The notes under the pieces are model-generated. The model worked only from the letters and a program-made list of their open reading frames with translations. It did not search any database and was not told the DNA's origin. This document shows, piece by piece, positions 7,847-13,685 of a stretch of DNA of 14,733 bases. Location of the stretch: the NCBI GenBank assembly GCA_002763345.1, contig PEXZ01000068.1:1-14733 (forward strand). Reading direction: 5' to 3'. Position numbers and translations under genes: made by a program. Source of the stretch: Candidatus Micrarchaeota archaeon CG08_land_8_20_14_0_20_59_11 (GTDB taxonomy: Archaea; Micrarchaeota; Micrarchaeia; Norongarragalinales; Norongarragalinaceae). The stretch's first letter is position 1. Every line of letters starts with the position of its first letter.

Positions 7847-7866
7847 ACAACCGTTAGGACGCGGGG

Positions 7867-7875
7867 GTTTTTAAG
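7867..7875 (-). promoter_or_regulatory. TATA-like box for the COG2403-type gene
   Basis: Minus-strand CTTAAAAAC lies between the tRNA-Arg 3' end and the gene. It predicts a short leader of about 12-15 bases that contains the ribosome binding site. Confidence 0.5.
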
Positions 7876-7881
7876 AGTTAG

Positions 7882-8013
7882 CGGGCCCGGGGGGATTCGA
7901 ACCCCCGACCTACTGCTTGCTCCGTTTCTAGTGAAGGTCTTTCGAGGCGCGCAAAGCGCCGAGAAAGAAGTTCATAGGAGGCAGTCGCTCTATCCAAACT
8001 GAGCTACGAGCCC
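7882..8013 (-). tRNA. tRNA-Arg(CCU) with a 57-nt intron at 37/38
   Basis: The acceptor stem is GGGCTCG (8013-8007) with CGGGCCC (7889-7883) and discriminator G at 7882; no CCA is encoded. The D arm includes GCTC...GAGC. The anticodon stem ACTGC/GCAGT (7985-7981, 7916-7912) encloses loop CTCCTA plus A, giving anticodon CCT at 7978-7976. The T arm is GGGGG-TTCGAAT-CCCCC (7906-7890). The intron occupies 7974-7918, the canonical archaeal position. The spliced tRNA is 75 nt. A TATA-like box at 8036-8045 lies 27 bases upstream. Confidence 0.93.
7918..7974 (-). other. tRNA-Arg intron, relaxed bulge-helix-bulge
   Basis: The central helix CTCC/GGAG (7980-7977 with 7923-7920) is flanked by bulge TAT (7976-7974) and bulge CAA (7919-7917). 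The inner intron side is not immediately paired; weak TGAA/TTCA pairing leads to a strong distal hairpin (CTTTC/GAAAG with GGCGC/GCGCC), so the motif is of the relaxed kind. Confidence 0.8.
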
Positions 8014-8035
8014 TTGTGAGAATTTAGGCAAAACC

Positions 8036-8045
8036 GAATTTAAGG
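8036..8045 (-). promoter_or_regulatory. TATA-like box for tRNA-Arg
   Basis: Minus-strand CCTTAAATTC is centred about 27 bases upstream of the tRNA 5' end. A second similar box (8020-8028) is too close to serve. Confidence 0.5.
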
Positions 8046-8069
8046 CAGAAGGTTGAAGGAAAAACAGGG

Positions 8070-8078
8070 TATTTATTC
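8070..8078 (+). promoter_or_regulatory. TATA-like box for the DUF4139 gene
   Basis: TATTTATTC is centred 27 bases before about 8101, giving a leader of roughly eight to ten bases before ATG 8109. AGGTGAT at 8099-8105 is the likely ribosome binding site. Confidence 0.5.
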
Positions 8079-8108
8079 GGGGCGAAAAAAACAAATGCAG
8101 GTGATGGA

Positions 8109-9584
8109 ATGAAGGGGGAGAAAAGACTTTTCGCAATAGGTGCGGTTGCAGTAGTGCTGTTGCTGCTCGTGGGCTTCGCCCTTTTGGAAAAAAACCAGCC
8201 ACAGCGCATCAAGGTTAACTGGAACATGGGCGAGTCGTACTCGACGCAGTCGGACGCGCCCTCTTCGGTCGAAGTGACGGCGTACCAGGCGACGCAGTCT
8301 TATTGGTACCTCTCGAGCGGCTTGGGGCTCGTGAAGGAGCGACGCTCCGTCGCGCTCACGCAGGGCATGAACGCCGTTTCGCTGCAGGGAGTCGCGCAGC
8401 AGATTGACGCGACGAGCATCCACGTGAAGGACATGACGGACGCGGACGCTCAGGCGCTTGAGCAGAATTACCGATACGACTTGGTGAGCCAGCAGGCGCT
8501 TCTTGAAAAATACGTGGGAAAGCAGATTTACGTGAACGCGGGCAACCGCACGCTCATGGGAACGCTCCTGAGCACCGCCGACGGCTTGGTGCTGCAGACG
8601 TCCAACGGCATCGTCGCCCTGCGCGACTACTCGCAGGTCGAGTTCCCGTCGCTTCCCGATGGTTTGCTCACGAAGCCCACGATTTCGCTGTTGCTCGGAA
8701 CGCAGAAGGCGGGAACGCACGACATCGAGCTTTCCTATCTGGCTCGCGGCATAACGTGGGAGGCGGACTACGTCGCAGTCGCGAACGCCGACGACACCGC
8801 GCTTGATTTGCAGGGATGGGCATCCGTGACTAACAACGCGGGCGCGACGTTCAGGGACGCGAAGCTGAAACTCGTCGCAGGCGACATCCACCTCGTCGAA
8901 AGCAACGCGCCCGTTTACTACGACAACATGCTGAAGGCAGTCCGATCCGAGAGTGCGGCGATGCCCGCGTCTGCGCCGGAACCGCAGTTCTCGACGCAGA
9001 ACGTGTTCGAGTACAACCTCTACACGCTCGAACGCCCGACGACGCTGCGCGACAAGGAGACGAAGCAGATAGAGCTGATGAACGCGCGCTCCGTCCCGGT
9101 CGAGAAGCAGTACGTCTTCCAGCCGTCGCAATCAACGAAGGTGCAGACGAAGCTCGTGTTCAAGAACGCGGGCGACGGACTCGGCATATCCCTTCCCCTC
9201 GGAAAAGTCCGCGTCATGAAGCCCGACGCGGACGGCCAGCTCCAGTTCCTCGGCGAGGATTCCATCAGCCACACTTCCAAGGAGGGCGAGGTGCGCCTCT
9301 TCGTCGGGAACGCGATGGACATAACCGTCGAGAAGACGGAGACGAACTACAGGCAGTTCGGCTCGTGCTCCTACGAGCACACGTACGCAATCAAGGTGAC
9401 GAATCGCAAGGATTCGGCCGCAACCGTGAAGTACGTCGAAGACTCGTTCTGGGGCTCGTGGGACATCCGCAGCGAGACGCTGAAGCACGAAAAGAAGGAT
9501 GCGCACACCGCCTCGTGGATGATAAACGCTCCCGCAAACGGCGAGGCGACGCTCGAATACACCGTATTCCGGACGTGGTGCTAA
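8109..9584 (+). CDS. Membrane-anchored extracytoplasmic DUF4139-domain protein
   Basis: 491 residues. A single N-terminal membrane helix (about residues 7-26, LFAIGAVAVVLLLLVGFALL) anchors a long extracytoplasmic part. From about residue 190 the sequence matches the DUF4139 pattern: the LSYLARGITWEADYVAVAN and LQGWASVTNNAGATF to DAKLKLVAGDI stretches are characteristic. The C-terminus (YAIKVTNRKDSAATVKYVEDSF) is beta-rich, as in the family. The biochemical role of DUF4139 is not established; it occurs in cell-surface proteins of bacteria and archaea. ATG 8109 is preceded by AGGTGAT, and upstream ATGs are followed at once by stops. It is convergent with the next gene, 13 bases between stops. 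Domain call is by eye. Confidence 0.82.
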   Translation: MKGEKRLFAIGAVAVVLLLLVGFALLEKNQPQRIKVNWNMGESYSTQSDAPSSVEVTAYQATQSYWYLSSGLGLVKERRSVALTQGMNAVSLQGVAQQIDATSIHVKDMTDADAQALEQNYRYDLVSQQALLEKYVGKQIYVNAGNRTLMGTLLSTADGLVLQTSNGIVALRDYSQVEFPSLPDGLLTKPTISLLLGTQKAGTHDIELSYLARGITWEADYVAVANADDTALDLQGWASVTNNAGATFRDAKLKLVAGDIHLVESNAPVYYDNMLKAVRSESAAMPASAPEPQFSTQNVFEYNLYTLERPTTLRDKETKQIELMNARSVPVEKQYVFQPSQSTKVQTKLVFKNAGDGLGISLPLGKVRVMKPDADGQLQFLGEDSISHTSKEGEVRLFVGNAMDITVEKTETNYRQFGSCSYEHTYAIKVTNRKDSAATVKYVEDSFWGSWDIRSETLKHEKKDAHTASWMINAPANGEATLEYTVFRTWC

Positions 9585-9597
9585 GCGGCACCCGCGC

Positions 9598-10620
9598 CTA
9601 TTTCTTTTTCTTTTTCGTAACGAGGTACAACAGCGCAGCGGCGAGCGCAAACAGGAACGCGGCCGCATAAAACACCGACTTGTCCTGCGGCTGCGCGGGC
9701 TGCGGAATCGGTAACGGCGTCGGCGTGGGAACCTGCGTCGCTGCAGCAGTCGGCTTCACGGTTGGCCGCGGGGTTGCGCTTGCTGAAGGCGACGGTTCTG
9801 CCGAAGGCGCTGCGGTCGGCATCGGCGCGGGCGCGAAGAACGCCTGCGCGCCGTCGCACGCTGAATAAACCCGTCCCATCACCGCGGCTATGTTCGCGTC
9901 GCTCGCGCCCTGCCGCAGGTAGGCGACGATGTTGTGCTTTGCGCCGTCAGCAACGCACTGGTAGCGCACCTTCTGTATGTAGGCGCCGTTGCTGCCCGAA
10001 CCCTCGATTATCTCCACGGACTCGTTGCCTACCACCTGCCCGACGATGTAGCGCTCCTTCTCGACGTCCACGTCCTCGGGCGTCAGAATCTTGTAGAACA
10101 TGAAGTAATACCCGAGGTGCGTAGGGTTGCCGCCGACGTAGGTTATGCCGCTCTCGGCAAGGGTGTTGCTCAGATACGATATGTAAGACGGATATTCGGC
10201 GGTTTTCGAAAACGTCGCGGTTTGGTTGAATTGCGCGGTCAGCTCCGCCTCGAGGAACGACTTGAGGACGTCGATGCTCGGCTGCACCGCCTTCAGCGAA
10301 ACGGACGCCGAGCATTTCGCATCGCCCGCCTCCGCCTCGGCGACGAAAGTCGTCGCGTTCGGCACCACGGGATACGAGCAGATGCGCGACGCGTAAACGT
10401 TGCCCGTGACGCGCGACACCGCGACGGAAGCGCCCGCGTCTTCCGCGCTGCACCTTATCGTCGCGCTCGTCACGTCCTCCGGAAGCGCGATGAAAACCGC
10501 GCGAACCTGCGACGTGAGCGGGCCGTACGCGGCGCCGCCTGTCATCACCAGCGTGCACGAAGCTGCCGACGCAAAGGCAGAGAGCGCCAGAACCATTACC
10601 GCAAAAACTTCCGTTTTCAT
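9598..10620 (-). CDS. Secreted protein with Pro/Thr/Ala linker and C-terminal membrane anchor, function unknown
   Basis: 340 residues from ATG 10620. A signal peptide (MKTEVFAVMVLALSAFASA) is followed by an extracytoplasmic domain with several cysteines (C22, and others in TIRCSAED, SRICSYPV, DAKCSAS, RYQCVADG, YSACDGAQ). A low-complexity Pro/Thr/Ser/Ala linker (about residues 263-313) follows, then one membrane helix (SVFYAAAFLFALAAALLYLV) and a terminal lysine run. This signal-ectodomain-linker-anchor-basic tail layout is typical of archaeal surface proteins; the linker is a likely O-glycosylation zone. GGGGGG at 10632-10627 lies six bases before this ATG, so it was preferred to ATG 10626 or a start at 10665 upstream of the promoter. 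I recognise no domain family. Confidence 0.8.
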   Translation of the reverse strand: MKTEVFAVMVLALSAFASAASCTLVMTGGAAYGPLTSQVRAVFIALPEDVTSATIRCSAEDAGASVAVSRVTGNVYASRICSYPVVPNATTFVAEAEAGDAKCSASVSLKAVQPSIDVLKSFLEAELTAQFNQTATFSKTAEYPSYISYLSNTLAESGITYVGGNPTHLGYYFMFYKILTPEDVDVEKERYIVGQVVGNESVEIIEGSGSNGAYIQKVRYQCVADGAKHNIVAYLRQGASDANIAAVMGRVYSACDGAQAFFAPAPMPTAAPSAEPSPSASATPRPTVKPTAAATQVPTPTPLPIPQPAQPQDKSVFYAAAFLFALAAALLYLVTKKKKK

Positions 10621-10626
10621 CCGCAT

Positions 10627-10632
10627 CCCCCC
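10627..10632 (-). promoter_or_regulatory. Ribosome binding site deciding the start at 10620
   Basis: GGGGGG on the minus strand sits six bases from ATG 10620 but directly abuts ATG 10626, favouring the former. Confidence 0.5.
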
Positions 10633-10653
10633 TTTAACGATAACGAAAAGCGA

Positions 10654-10661
10654 TTTATAAA
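10654..10661. promoter_or_regulatory. Shared palindromic TATA box for two divergent surface-protein genes
   Basis: TTTATAAA is its own reverse complement. It lies about 23 bases from the + gene ATG at 10681 and about 25-30 bases from the expected - strand start near 10631. No other TATA-like sequence fits either gene in the 60-base divergent spacer. Confidence 0.6.
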
Positions 10662-10680
10662 ACATGGGAGTTGCTTTAGC

Positions 10681-12804
10681 ATGCAGGGCGGAGGGGAGTT
10701 CAAAGCGGCGGCAATCGTCCTATTGCTCGTCCTCGGCATCGCCGCGCTCCTTCTTTCGCAGCAGAACGCGCCGCTGAAAAAAGCTGCCGTGAACCTTTCC
10801 AGCCCGTCTCAGCCGAAGGAACTCGTGGGCGTGGGCAGGAGCAGCGCATCCGTTGCCCAGGATTACTGGACGAACGACGCGGGCAACAAGGTGGAGTCCG
10901 CGCTCGTGCGCAACGAAGGCGACGATTTGCTGGAAGCGGGCTGGACGACGATTCTGCCTTCGGACGACGAGAACGACCCGAACGCGCTCCTGTTCACGAC
11001 GAAGCCGCCGCAGCCGGAATCGTACGCGCTGCTCTCGCAGAAACCGGAACCGCTCGTGAAATACGCCTCGCTCCGTCTCGCGCCCCACGACACCGTTGAA
11101 AAAAGCATAGAATTCCTGAATCCGAACACGAACGCCGAGCGCGCGCCCGTCTATCTGCTGACGAAGCCGCTTTCGCGAGATGAGCAGCAGATGCTCCTGC
11201 CTGCGTTCAAGAAAATCGCGTCTCTGAAAGCCAACCGAAAGGAAGCGAAAGCGGTGCAGAGGAAGATTAATGCCGCGCTGAACGGCACGATTACTGCCGC
11301 GCTCGCAGACGCGATTGAAAAAGCCGTCGACGATGCGAAGAAGGAAATCGATACGCGCATCCTGAATCCCGACTACGACGCGGCGAAGGCGATCGAGGAG
11401 GAGCCGCTGCCGACGCCGTCGGTTGCGCCGACGCCCACGCCAATTGCATGGTTCGAGGATTTGCCTAAGGAACTCTCGTTCACGCTCAGCGAGTCCGACA
11501 CGTCCGACTCGAAAAGCGTTTCGTTCAAGGCGCCCGAGCAGCGCGACATCACCATAAAAATCACGGGCGGCGCCGCGAAATACGCAAAGCCCGCGCCCGA
11601 ATTCGAGTTTGATGAAGGCGGATACTCCGCGCAGCTGGTAATAGACTTGAAGAAGGCGCCGCGCAAGACGAACGGACAATTCGATTTCGATTCGCTCAGC
11701 GGCGACATGAAGATAAGCGCTGCAGGCTTGACGTCCGACGTCGGCAGCAAAACGGTGAAAATAAAGGTAACGATCAAGCACGTTGAGACGAACAACGATC
11801 TTTCTGGCGAACCGCAGACCGAACCCGACTGGAAGCCGCCGGAATCCGCCTTCACGCCGGGAACGGACTGCGCCGCAGATCAGCAGAGAGTCGTGCAAGC
11901 CGCCCTGAAATATATCGGCTATCCGTACGCCCAACGCAGCGGCTACGTATGCCGCGCGCCGACCGACTTCAGCTGCATCTGCCTCGTTTCGTGGGCGTAC
12001 AGGGAAGCGGGGCTGATGAGCTGGCCGTTCGCGCAGAGCGCGCGCGTCATGTACGCGTACATAAAGGAGAACGGACGGTTCGTGACGCGCTCGGAACTTC
12101 AGCCAGGCGACATCGTATTCTACAAGAACACATACGGCGATTTTCCCGACGGACGCATAAGCCACGGTGGGATTTACCTCGGCAATGACGAGGTGATTGA
12201 AGCGGTGTGGGACGGCGTCATGAAAATGAAATTCAGCACGCGCGCCGACTCCGCAAACCTCATCGGGCAAAAGATGTACGCCGCCGCTGGGCGCATAATA
12301 CCCGCATGCCTTCCGCCCAAGGAAACAAAGGGCGAATGGAACCTTGACCAGCAGACTACGATAAAGCCCGAGGTAATAGAGCGCGTCCTGCGCGAGTACG
12401 ATTCGCCCGCCCTTTACGAGGCGAACATCGCGCAGTGCTTCTACGATTTGGGCGTAAAATACGGCATAGACCCTGCGTTCCTCCTCGGTTTCTTCAAGAT
12501 GGAGTCTACGATGGGCAAGGAGGGCGTTGCTAAAACCACGAAGAGCATCGGCAACATAAAGGAGCATTCCTCTGCAACGTGCCCCGCCGAATACAACTCG
12601 TATTGCCGATACGACAGCTACTGCCAAGCTGCGGAGGACTGGTATTCCCTCCTCAAACAGGATGGACCGTATTTCAAGAACGGAAGATACACCGTAGACG
12701 ATATCGTGCCCGTCTACGCACCCGCAAGCGACGACAACGACGTGGAGACATACGTAGCCACGGTGAAGGACGCGGTTTCAAAGTGGAGAAATTATGCAAC
12801 CTAG
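10681..12804 (+). CDS. Membrane-anchored putative wall hydrolase: NlpC/P60 domain plus glucosaminidase/lysozyme-like domain
   Basis: 707 residues from ATG 10681; the open frame extends upstream but that part is antisense to the neighbouring gene and beyond the promoter. An N-terminal membrane helix (about residues 9-26) is followed by a helical and charged region, a Pro/Thr linker (242-254), and a beta-rich Ig-like region (about 259-380). An NlpC/P60-type cysteine peptidase domain (about 396-540) follows: C432 in DFSCICLVSWAYREAG, the QPGDIVFY strand, and H495 in ISHGGIYLG. The third catalytic position appears to be Glu (VIEAV) instead of the common His/Asn/Gln. Residues 560-707 resemble glucosaminidase or lytic-transglycosylase folds, with E608 in FKMESTMG, SIGNIK and a C-terminal YVATVKDAVSKW. 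Such pairs cleave peptide and glycan bonds of peptidoglycan; archaea lack murein, so the substrate is unclear. The leaderless start is inferred. Confidence 0.83.
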   Translation: MQGGGEFKAAAIVLLLVLGIAALLLSQQNAPLKKAAVNLSSPSQPKELVGVGRSSASVAQDYWTNDAGNKVESALVRNEGDDLLEAGWTTILPSDDENDPNALLFTTKPPQPESYALLSQKPEPLVKYASLRLAPHDTVEKSIEFLNPNTNAERAPVYLLTKPLSRDEQQMLLPAFKKIASLKANRKEAKAVQRKINAALNGTITAALADAIEKAVDDAKKEIDTRILNPDYDAAKAIEEEPLPTPSVAPTPTPIAWFEDLPKELSFTLSESDTSDSKSVSFKAPEQRDITIKITGGAAKYAKPAPEFEFDEGGYSAQLVIDLKKAPRKTNGQFDFDSLSGDMKISAAGLTSDVGSKTVKIKVTIKHVETNNDLSGEPQTEPDWKPPESAFTPGTDCAADQQRVVQAALKYIGYPYAQRSGYVCRAPTDFSCICLVSWAYREAGLMSWPFAQSARVMYAYIKENGRFVTRSELQPGDIVFYKNTYGDFPDGRISHGGIYLGNDEVIEAVWDGVMKMKFSTRADSANLIGQKMYAAAGRIIPACLPPKETKGEWNLDQQTTIKPEVIERVLREYDSPALYEANIAQCFYDLGVKYGIDPAFLLGFFKMESTMGKEGVAKTTKSIGNIKEHSSATCPAEYNSYCRYDSYCQAAEDWYSLLKQDGPYFKNGRYTVDDIVPVYAPASDDNDVETYVATVKDAVSKWRNYAT

Positions 12805-12826
12805 CGCTTCGGCGCGGGCTTGTAGT

Positions 12827-12849
12827 TCCGCGGGTACTGGGCCCGCGGA
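12827..12849. repeat. GC-rich inverted repeat downstream of the hydrolase gene
   Basis: TCCGCGGG (12827-12834) pairs with CCCGCGGA (12842-12849) across a seven-base loop. It begins 22 bases after the hydrolase stop and overlaps the tRNA-Val-like 20-mer. It could serve as an RNA 3'-end structure. Confidence 0.5.
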
Positions 12850-12857
12850 GAATCGAA
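12838..12857 (-). repeat. Exact 20-bp copy of the tRNA-Val 3' end (att-like direct repeat)
   Basis: These 20 bases are identical and in the same orientation to 13081-13100, the discriminator, acceptor 3' strand, T stem 3' strand and most of the T loop of tRNA-Val. The match ends sharply on both sides. The two copies are 243 bp apart, as expected of attL/attR flanking an insertion at a tRNA 3' end. Confidence 0.75.
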
Positions 12858-12919
12858 GCACTTTTTGCTTCGGCTCGTTCTGCTCGCCTCGCAAAACCTG
12901 CACTAAAAGCAGCCTTGCC

Positions 12920-12945
12920 CCTTTTTCTTTGTCGAAAGAAAAAGG
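12920..12945. repeat. Perfect 11-bp inverted repeat with GTCG loop
   Basis: CCTTTTTCTTT (12920-12930) pairs exactly with AAAGAAAAAGG (12935-12945). As either strand gives an A/T-rich stem, it could be a bidirectional terminator or part of a mobile element end. Confidence 0.65.
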
Positions 12946-13011
12946 TGCGGTGGGCTCCGCGCCAAAAAGAAAACGCTTCGTAGGAGGGGGGGGTCGTATC
13001 CGAGGGTTACG

Positions 13012-13068
13012 GGGGGAACGCGCCCTGAACGACGCATCCCGCAGGATGCGTCCAGCAGGGGTTCCCCC
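13012..13068. repeat. 57-nt compound hairpin (22 bp), possible structured RNA
   Basis: Three nested helices: GGGGGAAC/GTTCCCCC (13012-13019 with 13061-13068), CCCTG/CAGGG (13023-13027 with 13056-13060) and GACGCATCC/GGATGCGTC (13031-13039 with 13044-13052), with a four-base CGCA loop. They are separated by a three-base bulge and a 3x3 internal loop. Confidence 0.65.
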
Positions 13069-13080
13069 AGCGAGGCTCAG

Positions 13081-13153
13081 TGGGCCCGCGGAGAATCGAA
13101 CTCCGAATCTTCGCTGTGTAAGAGCGACGTCTTAGCCATTCGACCACGGGCCC
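13081..13153 (-). tRNA. tRNA-Val(UAC), intronless
   Basis: The acceptor stem is GGGCCCG (13153-13147) with CGGGCCC (13088-13082), discriminator A at 13081; no CCA is encoded. The anticodon stem TCGCT/AGCGA encloses loop CTTACAC with anticodon TAC. The T arm is CGGAG-TTCGATT-CTCCG (13105-13089). Length is 73 nt with all arms canonical, unlike the two intron-containing tRNAs in this window. Its 3' end is duplicated at 12838-12857. Confidence 0.96.
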
Positions 13154-13171
13154 TGACAAAATTCCCGCGCC

Positions 13172-13187
13172 GTATATATTTAAATAG
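13172..13187. promoter_or_regulatory. AT-rich divergent promoter for tRNA-Val and the small membrane gene
   Basis: An alternating T/A tract (TATATATTTAAATA core) in a GC-rich genome is centred about 26-27 bases from the tRNA 5' end at 13153. It is about the same distance from the expected + strand start near 13205-13208. Confidence 0.6.
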
Positions 13188-13205
13188 CGGGTTTGTAATG
13201 CTTAC

Positions 13206-13211
13206 GGGTGA
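13206..13211 (+). promoter_or_regulatory. Ribosome binding site deciding the start at 13216
   Basis: GGGTGA lies four bases before ATG 13216 and downstream of the earlier ATG at 13198, which would itself fall at or before the predicted transcription start. Confidence 0.55.
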
Positions 13212-13215
13212 AGTT

Positions 13216-13614
13216 ATGCACAAGATGCTCTGGCTGAAGATTGGCGGAAAGCGCTTCCACATGCTGAAGCTCGCAGGCGCGTTCTTCGTCCTTGCGTCCG
13301 TGCTGAAGGTCGCCGAGTCGGCGTACAACATCTTCCTTGTCGTCGACAAGATAAACGCCGCGATGATGCGCCCCGAACTCACCGAACAGCTCTTCGGCTG
13401 GGCAATCGGCGCGCCGTACGTGTTCTCCAACGAGGACATCCTCGGCGTCCTGCTCGGACCGGTCGCGGGATTCCTGTTCTGGCTCGGCATCGCCGTGCTC
13501 GCGCTGATTGTGTACCAGTCCGGCAAGGTCATATTTCCGATAGAGGAATACGAGCAGCGCGTTTCCGAGCACCACAGGCGGCTCATCGAACGCGCCGTAA
13601 GGAGTCGGAAGTAG
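13216..13614 (+). CDS. Small membrane protein with two predicted helices, function unknown
   Basis: 132 residues from ATG 13216, chosen for the GGGTGA site and the promoter position; ATG 13198 would add six residues. Two hydrophobic segments are visible: about residues 17-39 (LAGAFFVLASVLKVAESAYN, the second half being less hydrophobic) and about residues 76-96 (LLGPVAGFLFWLGIAVLALIV). The C-terminal tail (EEYEQRVSEHHRRLIERAVR) is charged and probably a cytoplasmic helix. I do not recognise a family. It stands alone with its own promoter, between tRNA-Val and rpl10e. Confidence 0.78.
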   Translation: MHKMLWLKIGGKRFHMLKLAGAFFVLASVLKVAESAYNIFLVVDKINAAMMRPELTEQLFGWAIGAPYVFSNEDILGVLLGPVAGFLFWLGIAVLALIVYQSGKVIFPIEEYEQRVSEHHRRLIERAVRSRK

Positions 13615-13625
13615 GAAGAATAACG

Positions 13626-13634
13626 TTTTTATAG
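13626..13634 (+). promoter_or_regulatory. TATA-like box for rpl10e
   Basis: TTTTTATAG lies just after the preceding stop. It predicts transcription start near 13657 and a leader of about 29 bases carrying GGGTGA at 13671-13676 before ATG 13686. Confidence 0.5.
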
Positions 13635-13685
13635 CCGAGAGGGCACTATATTGCCTACTGTTTTGTTTTAGGGTGAAGAACGCTT

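Larger units (their letters stand above)
12854..13080. other. Hairpin-packed noncoding stretch between the two tRNA-Val repeats
   Basis: No credible gene is seen; short open frames lack family resemblance or start signals. Perfect or near-perfect hairpins are CGAAGCA/TGCTTCG (12854-12872), an 11-bp stem at 12920-12945, a GC-rich palindrome at 12944-12963, and a long compound hairpin at 13012-13068. Base composition shifts between A/T-run and G/C-run tracts, unlike the neighbouring genes. Confidence 0.55.

Noticed and set aside
7834..7848. Longer start (GTG 7848) for the COG2403-type gene
   Set aside because: The predicted ribosome binding site overlaps this codon and the predicted transcription start is too close; ATG 7833 has good spacing and begins the conserved fold.
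8073..9131. A 352-codon minus-strand open frame opposite the DUF4139 gene
   Set aside because: Arg/Val/Leu-rich antisense reading without family resemblance; it also covers the promoter region of the DUF4139 gene.
9934..10680. A 249-residue N-terminal extension of the hydrolase frame, open back to 9934
   Set aside because: It is the Arg-rich antisense shadow of the surface-protein gene on the minus strand, and lies upstream of the shared TATA box and the membrane-anchor start at 10681.
10720..12627. A 635-codon minus-strand open frame opposite the hydrolase gene
   Set aside because: Arg/Val/Leu-rich composition typical of antisense frames in GC-rich DNA, no recognisable domain; the + frame has clear domains and motifs.
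12838..13100. A possible CRISPR or tandem repeat array
   Set aside because: There are only two copies of the 20-mer, they coincide with a tRNA 3' end, and no regular spacers exist; no CRISPR-like array is seen anywhere in the window.
12579..13135. Two short + strand frames running across the end of the hydrolase and the hairpin-packed stretch to tRNA-Val
   Set aside because: They overlap a well-supported gene end and a tRNA in the antisense direction, have low-complexity Arg/Ser/Pro content and no ribosome binding site.
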